A stretch of 64,000 bases of DNA, from NCBI RefSeq assembly GCF_900110115.1, contig NZ_FOCM01000001.1, positions 558,001 through 622,000 of the forward strand, read 5' to 3'. This document shows, in pieces, positions 16,870 through 26,568 of the stretch. The notes beneath the pieces were generated by a model. It saw only the letters and a list, made by a program, of their open reading frames with translations, ran no database searches and had not been told where the DNA came from. Numbering within the stretch: the first letter of the stretch is position 1; every line of letters starts with the position of its first letter. Source of the stretch: Palleronia pelagia. GTDB lineage: Bacteria > Pseudomonadota > Alphaproteobacteria > Rhodobacterales > Rhodobacteraceae. Position numbers and translations under genes: made by a program.

Positions 16870-17000
16870 CGCCACAAAGAGTTATCCAGAACGTTCCATT
16901 CTGTGTTATTTCGTTGTCAAAAGGCACAATAGGGTCGAATCGCGGTCGGGATGCCGTTGATCCGGTCAGATGAAGTGCATGGAGCGACGAGGGGACGGGC

Positions 17001-18293
17001 ATGATAGGGCGCAATCGCCAACCCGATACTGAACCCGCCGAGATCAAGGGGTTCGACGATTTCGACATGCGCCTTGGCGATGTGATGCGCGGTGAACGCG
17101 CGACGCTCGGCAAATCCCTTCTCGACGTCCAACGCGAACTGAAGATCAAGGCGACCTACATCGCCGCGATCGAGAACGCCGACCCCTCGGCCTTCGAGAC
17201 GCCCGGCTTCATCGCGGGCTACGTCCGGTCCTACGCCCGTTACCTGGAACTCGACCCCGACTGGGCCTTCAAGGCGTTCTGCGTCGAATCCGGTTTCGAG
17301 ACGGCCCACGGCATGAGCGAGGCGGCATCGTCCAAGCGCCGCGAACCGCGGGTCCAGAACTCGACCCGCGATCCGTTCCTCGATTCGCCGCTGGGCTTCG
17401 TGCCCAAGGGCGACGGTCTACTCTCGCGGATCGAGCCGGGGGCCATCGGCTCCATCGCCGTGCTGTTCGGCCTGATCGGTTTGATCGGCTACGGTGGCTA
17501 TGCCGTTCTGAACGAAGTGCAGCGCGTGCAGGTGGTTCCCGTGGACCAGGCGCCCGAGGTCGTGGCGGATATCGACCCGCTGGACAGCGCGCGTCCCGCC
17601 GCGCCGGCCGAGGATGACCCGACCGAGCTGGCCACGGCGGCACCTGACAATTTCGACCGCATCTACCGCCCGCAGGCTCTGGACGTGCCCGTCATGGTTG
17701 CCCGCGACGGGCCGATCGCCAATCTGGACCCGCGTGAATTCGGCGCGCTGTCGGACCGTGCGCGCACGGAGCCCACCACGCTGGCCGGCGCGTCGCCGGA
17801 AGCGCCCACCGCTCCGGGCGCGGGCACAAGCCAGCTGCGAGGCCCCGACATGGCCGCCGCCCAGGTCGCAGAAGCGGGGACCGGCGACGGGAGCGGACCG
17901 GCCGGTGTGCAGGTGCTGGCCGACGGGACGCCCGAGGTGGTCCTGGTCGCCGTGCGGCCCAGCTGGGTGCGGGTGCGCTCGGCCGAGGGCACGACGCTCT
18001 ACGAACAGATCATGCAGGAAGGTGACACGTTCACGCTGCCCGCGACCGAGGAGCCGGCGACCCTGCGCACGGGCGAGTCGGGGGCGATCTACTTCTCGGT
18101 CAACGGCACGGCTTACGGTCCCGCAGGGTCCAGCGGCCAGATCACGTCGAACCTGGCGCTGAGCGCACAGAACCTGACCGAGACCTACCAGACCGCCGAC
18201 ATCGCCGCGGACCAGGCGCTGGCCCGCGTCGTGGCCGAGATGTCGGCCCAGCCCGAGCTGCCCGGCGCGACCGAGAGCGACGGCACCGAGTGA
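17001..18293 (+). CDS. RodZ-like membrane protein with HTH and DUF4115 domains
   Basis: 430 residues. Cytoplasmic HTH of the RodZ type (about 24-95: LGDVMRGERATLGKSLLDVQRELKIKATYIAAIENAD), one transmembrane helix (about 149-169), a long Pro/Ala-rich periplasmic linker, and a C-terminal DUF4115-like domain (about 310-390: VLVAVRPSWVRVRSAEGTTLYE). In other bacteria RodZ links MreB filaments to the elongation machinery. GAGGGG precedes the ATG. It lies upstream of ispG on the same strand, an arrangement also common for rodZ genes elsewhere. Confidence 0.88.
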   Translation: MIGRNRQPDTEPAEIKGFDDFDMRLGDVMRGERATLGKSLLDVQRELKIKATYIAAIENADPSAFETPGFIAGYVRSYARYLELDPDWAFKAFCVESGFETAHGMSEAASSKRREPRVQNSTRDPFLDSPLGFVPKGDGLLSRIEPGAIGSIAVLFGLIGLIGYGGYAVLNEVQRVQVVPVDQAPEVVADIDPLDSARPAAPAEDDPTELATAAPDNFDRIYRPQALDVPVMVARDGPIANLDPREFGALSDRARTEPTTLAGASPEAPTAPGAGTSQLRGPDMAAAQVAEAGTGDGSGPAGVQVLADGTPEVVLVAVRPSWVRVRSAEGTTLYEQIMQEGDTFTLPATEEPATLRTGESGAIYFSVNGTAYGPAGSSGQITSNLALSAQNLTETYQTADIAADQALARVVAEMSAQPELPGATESDGTE

Positions 18294-18390
18294 CCCTGCG
18301 CCGCGCGCGGCGGTCGACGCGCTGGTAGCGGTTGGCATCGGCGTCAGGGGCCACTAGGTCTGGAGCAACGCATCCTGCCGGAGCCAATCG

Positions 18391-19518
18391 ATGTCGCTGA
18401 ACGCCGTTCGTCCCTGGAAGAACATCTATCGCCGCAAGTCGCGCCAGATCATGGTGGGCAACGTTCCCGTGGGGGGCGACGCGCCGATCTCGGTCCAGAC
18501 GATGACCAACACCGACTCGGGCGATGCGCGTGCGACCTTGAACCAGGTCCTGGCGTGTGCCGATGCGGGCGCCGACATCGTCCGTGTGTCCTGCCCCGAC
18601 ACCGACGCCACCGCCGCGCTGAAAACGGTCTGCCGCGAAAGCCCCGTGCCGATCGTCGCCGACATCCACTTCCACTACAAACGCGCGATCGAGGCGGCCG
18701 AGGCCGGCGCCGGCTGCCTGCGGATCAACCCGGGCAATATCGGCGACGAGAAGCGGGTGAAGGAAGTGATCCGCGCCGCGAAGGACCATGGCTGTTCGAT
18801 CCGCATCGGCGTGAACGCCGGCAGCCTCGAGCGCGATTTGCTGGAAAAATACGGCGAGCCGTGCCCCGACGCGATGGTGGAGTCGGGGCTCGATCATATC
18901 AAGATCCTGCAGGACAACGATTTCCACGAGTTCAAGATCAGCGTGAAGGCCAGCGACGTGTTCCTGTCGGCCGCCGCCTACCAGGGCATCGCCGAAGCGA
19001 CGGATGCGCCCATTCACCTTGGCATCACCGAGGCGGGCAGCCTGAACGCGGGCACCGTGAAATCGGCCATCGGGCTGGGCAACATGCTGTGGATGGGCAT
19101 CGGGGATACGCTGCGCGTGTCGCTCAGCGCCGATCCGGTGGAAGAGGTACGCGTGGGTTACGAGATCCTGAAGGCGCTGGGGCTGCGGCACCGGGGCGTG
19201 AACATCATCTCGTGCCCCAGCTGCGCGCGGCAGGGCTTCGACGTCATCAAGACGGTCGAGATCCTGGAAGAGCGGCTGGCGCATATCAAGACGCCCATGT
19301 CGCTCAGCATCATCGGTTGCGTGGTCAACGGACCGGGCGAGGCGCTGATGACCGACGTGGGGTTCACCGGCGGCGGGGCGGGGTCCGGCATGGTGTACCT
19401 GGCCGGCAAGCAGAGCCACAAGATGTCGAACGACCAGATGATCGATCACATCGTGGAGCAGGTCGAGGAACGGGCCCAGCAGATCGAGTCCGAGACGACG
19501 CCGGAAGCGGCGGAGTAA
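18391..19518 (+). CDS. ispG: 4-hydroxy-3-methylbut-2-enyl diphosphate synthase (MEP pathway)
   Basis: Penultimate enzyme of the non-mevalonate isoprenoid pathway, a [4Fe-4S] protein converting MEcPP to HMBPP. 375 residues. Motifs: [43 protein letters not shown], the cluster cysteines in [11 protein letters not shown] and [10 protein letters not shown]. The GGAG at about 18380 serves as ribosome-binding site. It needs Fe-S delivery, for which the A-type carrier convergent to it could be relevant, although that is only positional. Confidence 0.96.
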   Translation: MSLNAVRPWKNIYRRKSRQIMVGNVPVGGDAPISVQTMTNTDSGDARATLNQVLACADAGADIVRVSCPDTDATAALKTVCRESPVPIVADIHFHYKRAIEAAEAGAGCLRINPGNIGDEKRVKEVIRAAKDHGCSIRIGVNAGSLERDLLEKYGEPCPDAMVESGLDHIKILQDNDFHEFKISVKASDVFLSAAAYQGIAEATDAPIHLGITEAGSLNAGTVKSAIGLGNMLWMGIGDTLRVSLSADPVEEVRVGYEILKALGLRHRGVNIISCPSCARQGFDVIKTVEILEERLAHIKTPMSLSIIGCVVNGPGEALMTDVGFTGGGAGSGMVYLAGKQSHKMSNDQMIDHIVEQVEERAQQIESETTPEAAE

Positions 19519-19587
19519 CCGCGCCTCTCAACGCAATGATTTTCAAGGAAAATTCGGGCGAATTTCGGGTCGGAATTCGCTGCCGCG

Positions 19588-19965
19588 TCAGCTTTCGCGT
19601 TCGGCGGCGAGCTCGTCGATATCCTTGAACTTAATCGACTCGCCGCAGCCGCAGGCGTCGGCCACGTTGGGATTGCGGAATTTGAAGCCCGATTCCAGCA
19701 GGCTGATCTCGTAATCGATCTCGGTGCCGAACAGGAACATTTGCGCCATGGGCGCGATCATTACCCGCGCGTCGCCCTGCTCGACGACTTCGTCATGGGT
19801 GTCGATCTCGGTCACGTAGTCCATGGTGTATTCCATGCCCGCGCAGCCGCCCTTCTTGACCCCGATGCGCAGGCCCTGGTGGCCGTCGCGGGACATGAGC
19901 TTGGAGATCTGGCGTTCGGCGGCCGGGGTGATCGTGACGGCCTGCTTGCCGGGAATGGCGAACAT
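19588..19965 (-). CDS. A-type Fe-S cluster carrier (HesB/IscA/SufA family)
   Basis: 125 residues, cytosolic. The three family cysteines are present in KKGGCAGMEYT and DACGCGES. Such proteins transfer Fe-S clusters from scaffolds to apoproteins. AGGAG precedes the ATG at 19965, which is preferred to longer alternatives since homologues begin at this point (ITPAAERQISKLM). It stands apart from any suf/isc operon in this window; which of SufA, IscA or ErpA it represents cannot be decided. Confidence 0.9.
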   Translation of the reverse strand: MFAIPGKQAVTITPAAERQISKLMSRDGHQGLRIGVKKGGCAGMEYTMDYVTEIDTHDEVVEQGDARVMIAPMAQMFLFGTEIDYEISLLESGFKFRNPNVADACGCGESIKFKDIDELAAERES

Positions 19966-20041
19966 GGTGCGCTCCTGTTGACTTGTCCCAAAGGTAAGGG
20001 TGCAGCGGGGACGGCTCAAGGGGGCGAAACGGCGCGCCGTT

Positions 20042-20066
20042 CGAGTATTTTCGGACCAGTGATGCC
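20042..20066 (+). repeat. intergenic GAGTATTT repeat, copy 1
   Basis: Reads CGAGTATTTTCGGACCAGTG followed by ATGCC; one of five related intergenic copies in the window (others at 26475, 39027, 43399 and 47434). Lies just after the O-acetyltransferase gene and before the Fe-S carrier gene. Confidence 0.55.
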
Positions 20067-20077
20067 AGGGACGCGCC

Positions 20078-20614
20078 CTAACGGGCCGGATTGCCCTTGA
20101 CCGTGACGCCTGCGGGGACATCGCGGGTGACCACCGCGCCCGCGCCGATGATGGCGCCGTCGCCCACGGTGACACCCGGTAGCACGATGGCCCCGCCGCC
20201 GATCCACACGTCATCGCCGATGGTGATGGGCGCGCCGTTCTCCAGCATCTGGCGCCGGGTCTCGGACTCGCGCGGATGGTCGGCCGTCAGCAGCTGCACG
20301 TAAGGCCCGATGGCGGCGCGGTGGCCGATGCGGATCTCGCAGACATCCAGGAAACAGCAGCCGAAATTGGCGAAGACCTGGTCGCCCAAGTGGATGTTAA
20401 AGCCGTAATCCACGTAGAAGGGCGCCCGGAGCGCCGGCGCGGCGCCGTGACTGCCCAGAAGCGCCGCGAGGATCGGGCCGCGGGCGTCCTCGCCCACGAT
20501 GGTCTGGTTGTAGGCGCGCATGAGGCCCTGGGCCCGGGTGCGGGCGGCGGCAAGCTCGGGATCGCCCGGGTGATAGAGCTGACCCGACACCATCTTCTCG
20601 CGCTCGCTGGCCAT
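20078..20614 (-). CDS. sugar O-acetyltransferase (maltose/galactoside acetyltransferase family)
   Basis: 178-residue hexapeptide-repeat acetyltransferase. N-terminal mac-type domain (EREKMVSGQLYHPGDPELAAAR), then left-handed beta-helix repeats with FYVDYGFNIHLGDQVFANFGCCFLD, the catalytic His in TADHPRE, and IGDDVWIGGGAIVLPGVTVGDGAIIGAGAVVTRDVPAG. Transfers acetyl from acetyl-CoA to a sugar; the physiological acceptor is unknown for most members. Start at 20614 (MASEREK) by homology, with GGGGG before it. Downstream of the phosphodiesterase gene on the same strand. Confidence 0.9.
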   Translation of the reverse strand: MASEREKMVSGQLYHPGDPELAAARTRAQGLMRAYNQTIVGEDARGPILAALLGSHGAAPALRAPFYVDYGFNIHLGDQVFANFGCCFLDVCEIRIGHRAAIGPYVQLLTADHPRESETRRQMLENGAPITIGDDVWIGGGAIVLPGVTVGDGAIIGAGAVVTRDVPAGVTVKGNPAR

Positions 20615-20694
20615 GGGACCCCCTTTGTTGCGGATGAAATTCGGGCGGCCCCGAGGGACCGCCCGCCTGTCGTCATGAAAAGGTATGACGGGTC

Positions 20695-21915
20695 TCAGAG
20701 CCCGTAGCAATTGGCGTAATAGGTCACCGTGGCGGGCCAGTCCGAGAACACGCCTTCGACGCCCACGTCCTGCGCCAGCACGTGGAGCAGGGTGAAGTAA
20801 TCCTCGTCCCCGTCGATCAGGTCGCTCACCGACTGGAAATACCAGCCGCCGCCGCCCGCCAGCGGGCCGGAGCGTTCGAGCGTCCAGGTGATGATGCCCA
20901 GGTCGGCGGCCTTGGCCTCGATGGCGAGGGTCGAGGGAATGATCTCGCCGTCTTGCGCCGTCACCAGCATCCAGAGCGGCGGGGCGATGTAGTTCACGCC
21001 CATCTCTTTCAGCTCGGCCATGGTGTTGGGCCAGGTCGAGGCGTCCATGGGGTCATAGCCCTCGGTGTCGTACTCATCCATCAGGTAGACGGCCTGCGCG
21101 CCGAACTCGGGCTCGGCCTCGATCCAGTAGAGCACGTCGTCGAGGTTGAAGCTTTGTGGCCAGACGCGCGAAGGGTCGATGCCGGCGGTCTTGTACTCGT
21201 CGATCAGCTTCTGGGCGTAGTCCTCTTGGGTGAAACCATCGAACGGCATCTCGACCGACGGGCTTTTCAGCTCGGGCGTGAAGTCGGCGCCGAGCGAATC
21301 GAACAGCTCGATCGACTCGGCATGCGTCATCAGCGTGGCGCCGGGCACGTAGAGGTCGGTGCGGAAATCGGCGGTGCCGCCCAGGTAGCCCTCTGGGGTG
21401 GTGGCCGAGGCGTCGGCGGCGTCCATCTTGGGCGACAGGGTGCGGAACTCGGCGAGGCTCAGATCCGAGGTGCGGCATTCTGCGGCGGCGTCGTTGTCGC
21501 CTTCGGCGGGCGTGAAGGGCATGGTGCACTTTTCGCCCAGGTCGGTCGCCACGATGTCGGTGGTGGTGTGCAGGTCGTTCTGCGCGTGGCGGCAGACCAG
21601 TTCCTTGTCGGCGGTGAAGGTCACGTCGCATTCGAGGATGCCCGCGCCCATCTGCGCGGCGGCGACGTTCGATTCGACCGTGTGCTCGGGGAACATGAGC
21701 GGTGCACCGCGGTGGCCGACCGAGAATTTCGTGGCCTGCGGCGTCTGGCCCTTGCAGGACATGAGCTTGGTCTTCAGTTCGCCCTCGGGCAGCTTGTCGA
21801 CCAGGAACGCGGGCCGGGTGCCATAGGTCAGCGCGGGGCCCGACGCGTGGGATTCGGCGAAGGCGGGCAGGGACAGGGCGCCCAGAAGTAGGGCGGGAAG
21901 GATCGGTTTCGTCAT
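20695..21915 (-). CDS. glpQ: periplasmic glycerophosphodiester phosphodiesterase
   Basis: 406 residues with a clear Sec signal peptide ([20 protein letters not shown]). Hydrolyses glycerophosphodiesters to glycerol 3-phosphate and an alcohol. Catalytic/metal residues appear in [16 protein letters not shown] (His-Arg, Glu), ECDVTFT (Glu, Asp) and CRHAQNDLH (His). Longer than cytosolic UgpQ enzymes, in line with periplasmic GlpQ. A role in phosphate or glycerol scavenging from lipids is likely; no transporter is adjacent. Confidence 0.9.
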   Translation of the reverse strand: MTKPILPALLLGALSLPAFAESHASGPALTYGTRPAFLVDKLPEGELKTKLMSCKGQTPQATKFSVGHRGAPLMFPEHTVESNVAAAQMGAGILECDVTFTADKELVCRHAQNDLHTTTDIVATDLGEKCTMPFTPAEGDNDAAAECRTSDLSLAEFRTLSPKMDAADASATTPEGYLGGTADFRTDLYVPGATLMTHAESIELFDSLGADFTPELKSPSVEMPFDGFTQEDYAQKLIDEYKTAGIDPSRVWPQSFNLDDVLYWIEAEPEFGAQAVYLMDEYDTEGYDPMDASTWPNTMAELKEMGVNYIAPPLWMLVTAQDGEIIPSTLAIEAKAADLGIITWTLERSGPLAGGGGWYFQSVSDLIDGDEDYFTLLHVLAQDVGVEGVFSDWPATVTYYANCYGL

Positions 21916-22023
21916 CGTCGGGACCTTTCAAATGGCAACATCACCGCGAGGATGATGGCCGGTCTGAAACGGTCTGACGACAGTCGTGTCACAGGGGCGT
22001 GACAATGCGCGCCCCTTTGCCGA

Positions 22024-22392
22024 TCACATGAAGCCGAGCTCGAGCCGGGCCTCGTCGGACATCATGTCCATGCCCCAGGGCGGCTCCCACGTGAGGGCCA
22101 CGTCGACCTGCTTGACCCCCGGCAGCGGCTCGATCGCGTCGGCGACCCATCCGGGCATTTCGCCCGCCACGGGGCAGCCGGGCGCGGTCAGGGTCATGAT
22201 GACGTTGACCTCGTTCGCCTCATTGATCTCGATCGTGTAGACGAGGCCCAGGTCGTAGATGTTCACCGGGATTTCCGGGTCATAGACGCTGCGGCAGGCC
22301 TCGACCACCTGTTCGTGCAACGGGTGTTCGGTCGAAGACGGCTTGATGAGCGGTGCGCCTTCCATCTGCGGGCTGTCGGGCTGGTCGTCCAT
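22024..22392 (-). CDS. MIP18/DUF59 family Fe-S assembly protein (SufT-like)
   Basis: 122 residues with the DUF59 core: EACRSVYDPEIPVNIYDLGLVYTIEI, MTLTAPGCPVAGEMPGWV containing the single conserved cysteine, and ALTWEPPWGMDMMSDEARLELGF. Family members help mature Fe-S proteins. The leader (first 25 residues) is acidic and variable. Not linked to a suf operon in the window; the A-type carrier is 2 kb away. Confidence 0.9.
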   Translation of the reverse strand: MDDQPDSPQMEGAPLIKPSSTEHPLHEQVVEACRSVYDPEIPVNIYDLGLVYTIEINEANEVNVIMTLTAPGCPVAGEMPGWVADAIEPLPGVKQVDVALTWEPPWGMDMMSDEARLELGFM

Positions 22393-22457
22393 GGGGCGAT
22401 CCTTCGTTGAATTCCGACAATGGACATAAGGATTGCACCGCGCGCCGTCCAGACCCG

Positions 22458-24122
22458 TCAGGCGGCGGCGTCATCCATGCCCACCCGCGGGAGCACCGGC
22501 TTGCCGGTCTCGTCCTCGAGACGCCGGGCGGCTTTCAGCATGGCCTCGCGCAGGTCGCATTCGGTCGCCCAGGCCTTGTCCTGTTCGGGGATCGGCGCCT
22601 CGAAGCGGACCTGCTGGCCGAAGGCGTCCTGGCCCAGCACGATCACCTTGACGCGGTCCTTTGGTTCGACCCGGTCGTCCTCCTCGCAGAGGGCGATGAA
22701 CTCGTCACGCAGGGCATCGACATCGGCCTCCTGCGCGAAGGTCAGCACCGAGAAGCGGATCGAGGCCCCGTCCTCCATCGATAGGTTCTCGAACTCCTTC
22801 GACACGAAATAGCTGACCGGCACGACCTTGCGCTGGCCGTTCCAGGTCTTCAGCTGGACGAAGGTGAAATGGATGCGCTCGACGTTGCAGAAGGTGCCGT
22901 CGAAGATCAGCTGGTCGCCGATCCGGGCCGAGCGGTTCAGCGCGATCTGCAAGGACGCCAGGATATTGCCCAGCACCGTCCGTGCCGCGAAGCCCAGGAT
23001 CAGTGTCAGCGCGCCGGCCGAGGCCAGCAGCGAGAAGCCCAGGGACCGGAACAGGTTGGCCGAGGACATGACGACGCCGGCCGCGATCATCAGCCCGATC
23101 ACGATGAGAGCCCGCCTGCCCGCCGTCATCACGGTCGCCAGGTTGCGGATCGTGGAATTGTCGGGGTCGGCCAGCTTCTCGCTGTCGAAGGTCACGATGC
23201 GGTCCAGAACCGTGTCGATGACCTCCAGCGCGAACAGCAGAACGGCGGTCGTGTAGCCGATAACGGTCAAGGGGGTCAGGATGGCGCCGGCCATTCCCGA
23301 GACGGTGAAGACGCGCATGGCGGCGATCAGCAGGACCGTGGTCACCACGAATATGATCAGCGGCCAGCGCAAGGCGCGCAGAGTGATCCGGCTCCAGTAC
23401 GAGTTGGCAAAGCGGTCGAGCTCGTGAAACCCGCGATAGGCGAGCAATCCCGACACGAGGGTGATCGCCACGATCACCGGGATTCCGATCAGCTCCCACC
23501 GCTCGGGGCCAAGGAACGTCTCGCGCTTCAGGACGTCGGGCAAGACGTTCTCGAGCCACGAGGGCCCGTATTGCGCGTAGAGATCCGGGATCTGGTCGAC
23601 CGTGCGCCGGGAAAAGATCCAGATCGGTTCGGCATCGCCTACCCGCACCCGCGACAGCCGGACCGCCGCCTCGCGCGGGCCGTCGTCCAGCACACCGAGA
23701 AGGATCGAGCGCCGCGGCTCGCCCGACATGGTGGCCGAGTTGGCCTGCTGCGCGTTCAATGCGTCCGGCCGTTCCAGCAGCAGGCGCCACGAGATCAGCG
23801 CCTGGCGGTCCAGCACGAAGGCCAGTTGCCGGGCGAGCCGGGGGCCCAGCACGGGCTGGTTCACCTCGTCCAGCCCGTTCATGTTCAGCACGTGGGCCAC
23901 CGCGGGATCGCCCACGTCGATGAGGTCGAGAAACGTCTCGATCGCCCCCTGCGGCGTGGAAAGATCCAGGTAATCGGGTCTGTTCTCAAGTCCGGTATTC
24001 AGCGATTCCAGCTGGAAATACGTGCCGACGGGGCCCTCGCCATCCTGCGCGGACGCGGGCCAGGCCACAGCGATGACGATCGCGCAGACCAGCGCGACGG
24101 CGGTGATGATTCGTCTCCCCAT
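22458..24122 (-). CDS. MscS-family mechanosensitive channel
   Basis: 554 residues from the chosen ATG. A signal peptide (MGRRIITAVALVCAIVIAVAWPASA) and a periplasmic domain of about 180 residues precede four or five hydrophobic segments (for example VIVAITLVSGLLAYRGF, LIIFVVTTVLLIAAM, ALIVIGLMIAAGVVM). The pore-lining TM3 and beta domain follow: ALTLILGFAARTVLGNILASLQIALNRSARIGDQLIF, then a C-terminal cytosolic portion. Acts as an osmotic safety valve or ion conductance in the inner membrane. It begins 25 bases after the end of the RimB-RimK gene on the same strand, so the two form an operon. Confidence 0.87.
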   Translation of the reverse strand: MGRRIITAVALVCAIVIAVAWPASAQDGEGPVGTYFQLESLNTGLENRPDYLDLSTPQGAIETFLDLIDVGDPAVAHVLNMNGLDEVNQPVLGPRLARQLAFVLDRQALISWRLLLERPDALNAQQANSATMSGEPRRSILLGVLDDGPREAAVRLSRVRVGDAEPIWIFSRRTVDQIPDLYAQYGPSWLENVLPDVLKRETFLGPERWELIGIPVIVAITLVSGLLAYRGFHELDRFANSYWSRITLRALRWPLIIFVVTTVLLIAAMRVFTVSGMAGAILTPLTVIGYTTAVLLFALEVIDTVLDRIVTFDSEKLADPDNSTIRNLATVMTAGRRALIVIGLMIAAGVVMSSANLFRSLGFSLLASAGALTLILGFAARTVLGNILASLQIALNRSARIGDQLIFDGTFCNVERIHFTFVQLKTWNGQRKVVPVSYFVSKEFENLSMEDGASIRFSVLTFAQEADVDALRDEFIALCEEDDRVEPKDRVKVIVLGQDAFGQQVRFEAPIPEQDKAWATECDLREAMLKAARRLEDETGKPVLPRVGMDDAAA

Positions 24123-24147
24123 GATACGCAAAGCGCGTTGGCGTCCG

Positions 24148-25551
24148 TCAGGTTCCCGCCGTGCCGGCGCTTTTGCGGCTGCGGCGCACCGGGGCGGGCC
24201 GCGCGCGGCGTTCGACCATGTCGTAAAGCGCGCCGGCGATGTCCTTGCCGCTGGCGCCCTCGATCCCTTCAAGGCCGGGGGAGGAATTGACCTCGAGCAC
24301 CTTGGGCCCGTCGCTGGCGCGCAGGAGATCCACGCCCGCCAGCCCGAGGCCGAAGGCGCGCGCGGCCCGTTGCGCGGTGTCGCGCTCGGCCCGGGTGATC
24401 TTCACCGCCTTCGCCGCGCCGCCCAGGTGGAGGTTGGACCGGAAATCGCCCGCGACGCCAGTGCGCTTGATCGACGCGACCACGCGGCCGTCCAGCACCA
24501 GGCAGCGGATATCCTCGCCCGCGGCTTCCTTGACGAAGCTTTGCACCAGGAAATTCGCCCGCAGCCCGCGGAAGGCGGTGATGACGGATTCAGCGGCCTT
24601 CTTGGTCTCGGCCAGCACCACGCCCTTGCCCTGGGTCGATTCCAGCAATTTCACGATCATCGGCGCGCCGCCCGCCAGCGCCATCAGGCTGCCCGTGTCC
24701 TTGGGCGAGGCGGCGAAGGCGGTGGCGGGCATGCCGATCTTCTGGCGCGCCAGCACCTGATGCGCGTGCAGCTTGTCGCGGCTCGCGGTGATGCCCGCGC
24801 TGCCATTGATGCACCAGGTCCCAATGGTCTCGAACTGGCGGATGATGGCGGTGCCGTAGGGCGTGATCGACGCGCCGATGCGGGGGATCACCGCGTCGTA
24901 GCGGGGCAGGCGCTTGCCGTCGTAATGGACCTCGGGCGCCATGGCGTTCAGGGCAATGTAGCAGCGCAGGGTGTCGATCACCTCGACCGTGTGGCCGCGC
25001 CGCTCGCCCTCTTCGACCAGCCGGCGGGTGGAATAGTTGTTCTCGCGGCTGAGGACCGCGATGCGCAGCGCGCGGTCGGGCGCCACCTCGCGCACTTTGG
25101 CAGAGGAATAGACATCATAACTCAGCGTGGGCTGGCAGAACGACTCGTTCGGGGTGACGATGACCTCGTCGTTGAAGGCCTGACGGCCCAGCAGCATGCG
25201 GTATTGCATGGAGCTACGGTCGGTCAGTGTCATGTCGACCGGCCATTCGCGGTCAGCCACGCGCATCTTGGTGGTGATGACGAAGCGCAGCTCGGTCTCG
25301 CCGTTCGAGCTGGTGACCTCGCGCCGGTCGGTCACCGGGGCCGAGCACGCGATGGCGAGCTCCGGCCGGCTGGGAATCGGGTGCATCAGGAACCGCACCT
25401 TGGGCTGCGCGGCGGTGCCGAAGGGCTCGATATCGCTTGCGTGCAGCGCGCTGGTCTTCGCGCCCGTGTCGACCTTGGCCTTCAGCGCGGGCAGGCCCAG
25501 CTGCGGCAGGCTCACCCATTCTTCCCAACCCAGTCTCAGCGGTTCAGACAT
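24148..25551 (-). CDS. fusion of RimB-type protease domain and RimK-type ATP-grasp ligase
   Basis: 467 residues. Residues 1-150 form a retropepsin-like 'ATP-dependent zinc protease' (RimB/DUF785) domain, marked by VDTGAKTSALHASD and LLGRQAF. Residues 165-450 are a RimK-like alpha-L-glutamate ligase ATP-grasp domain: RIAVLSRENNYSTRRLVEEG, PRIGASITPYGTAIIRQFE, IVKLLESTQGKGVVLAE, DIRCLVLDGRVVASIKR and DLLRASDGPKVLEVNSSPGLEGIEG. In other bacteria RimK adds glutamates to ribosomal protein S6 and RimB counteracts or modulates it; here both activities are in one chain. Target inferred only. Divergent from the methyltransferase, upstream of the MscS gene. Confidence 0.88.
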   Translation of the reverse strand: MSEPLRLGWEEWVSLPQLGLPALKAKVDTGAKTSALHASDIEPFGTAAQPKVRFLMHPIPSRPELAIACSAPVTDRREVTSSNGETELRFVITTKMRVADREWPVDMTLTDRSSMQYRMLLGRQAFNDEVIVTPNESFCQPTLSYDVYSSAKVREVAPDRALRIAVLSRENNYSTRRLVEEGERRGHTVEVIDTLRCYIALNAMAPEVHYDGKRLPRYDAVIPRIGASITPYGTAIIRQFETIGTWCINGSAGITASRDKLHAHQVLARQKIGMPATAFAASPKDTGSLMALAGGAPMIVKLLESTQGKGVVLAETKKAAESVITAFRGLRANFLVQSFVKEAAGEDIRCLVLDGRVVASIKRTGVAGDFRSNLHLGGAAKAVKITRAERDTAQRAARAFGLGLAGVDLLRASDGPKVLEVNSSPGLEGIEGASGKDIAGALYDMVERRARPAPVRRSRKSAGTAGT

Positions 25552-25644
25552 ATGCGCCTCCTGCTTTTGCGGCGCCTCTGTCGCACAGCCGCCGCCACAG
25601 GGAAAGGTCTGGCGGGCCGCGCCGCGCTCTGGTCATATGCCGCC

Positions 25645-26463
25645 ATGGTTAACGAGACGCAAAAGGCGTTCTGGGGCGGTGACGTGGGCGCACGCTGGGT
25701 CGAGATGGCGCCGTTCCTCGACGCGACCTTCACGCCCGTCACCCACGCCGTGGCCGACGCGCTGGGGGATCTGTCGGGGGCGGTGGTGCTGGACGTGGGC
25801 TGCGGGGCCGGTGCGCTCAGCCGGGTGCTGGCCGCGCGCGCCGGGCAGGTGCAAGGGATCGACATCTCGCCCGCGTTCCTGGCCGCCGCCCGGGCGAGGG
25901 CGCCCGGAAATGCCGACTACACCCTCGCCGATGCCGAGACCGACGCTATGCCCGGTGCGCCGGTCGATGCCATCGCGTCGCAATTCGGCATGATGTTCTT
26001 CACCGACACAAAAGCCGCGCTCGCCAATCTCCGGCGCGCGGCGCGGCCCGGTGCGCGGCTGGCCTTCGCCACCTGGGCCGCGACCGAGGTGAATCCCTGG
26101 TTCTCGGTCCCGCGCGCGCTGGCCGTCGCCGCCACAGGGCCGCTCGACAGCGATCCCGACGCGCCCGGGCCCATGCGGCTGCGGGACGTGGACGCCACCG
26201 TGGCGCTGATGCGGGCGGCCGGATGGCAGAAGTCCCGGGGCAGGGCGCTCGACATCGTCCTGCCGCAGCCGGGCACGTTGGAACAGGTCGCCTACAACGC
26301 CACCCGGGTCGGCGGCGCCAGCTCGGTGCTGGGACACCACCGGGCCGACAAGTCCACCCGCGCCGCCGTGACCGGGCGGATCGCGCAGGCCTTCGCGCCC
26401 TGGGCCGCGGACGGCGCGGTGCATGTTCCGGCGCGGATCAACCTGTTCACCGCGGTGGCCTGA
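25645..26463 (+). CDS. class I SAM-dependent methyltransferase
   Basis: 272 residues. The SAM-binding fold is shown by VLDVGCGAGALSRVLAARAGQVQGIDISPAFLAAAR (about 48-84), the acidic DAETDAMPGAPVDAIASQFGMMFF motif and LRRAARPGARLAFATWA. A UbiE/COQ5-like small-molecule methyltransferase fold, but substrate unknown. The ATG at 25645 is chosen because the conserved N-terminal QKAFWGGDVGARWVEM follows; it is divergent from the RimB-RimK gene. Confidence 0.85.
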   Translation: MVNETQKAFWGGDVGARWVEMAPFLDATFTPVTHAVADALGDLSGAVVLDVGCGAGALSRVLAARAGQVQGIDISPAFLAAARARAPGNADYTLADAETDAMPGAPVDAIASQFGMMFFTDTKAALANLRRAARPGARLAFATWAATEVNPWFSVPRALAVAATGPLDSDPDAPGPMRLRDVDATVALMRAAGWQKSRGRALDIVLPQPGTLEQVAYNATRVGGASSVLGHHRADKSTRAAVTGRIAQAFAPWAADGAVHVPARINLFTAVA

Positions 26464-26474
26464 CCGGCCGATGG

Positions 26475-26499
26475 CGGCATCACTGGTCGTCAAATACTC
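26475..26499 (-). repeat. intergenic GAGTATTT repeat, copy 2
   Basis: On the minus strand reads GAGTATTTGACGACCAGTGA then TGCCG, nearly the same as copy 1 at 20042. Lies between the methyltransferase stop and tgt. Confidence 0.55.
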
Positions 26500-26568
26500 A
26501 TCCGACGTCCGCCACCCACGCCACGATCCGCCTTTTCCGCGCCCGCGTTTCGGCCTAGACCGCCGGCC

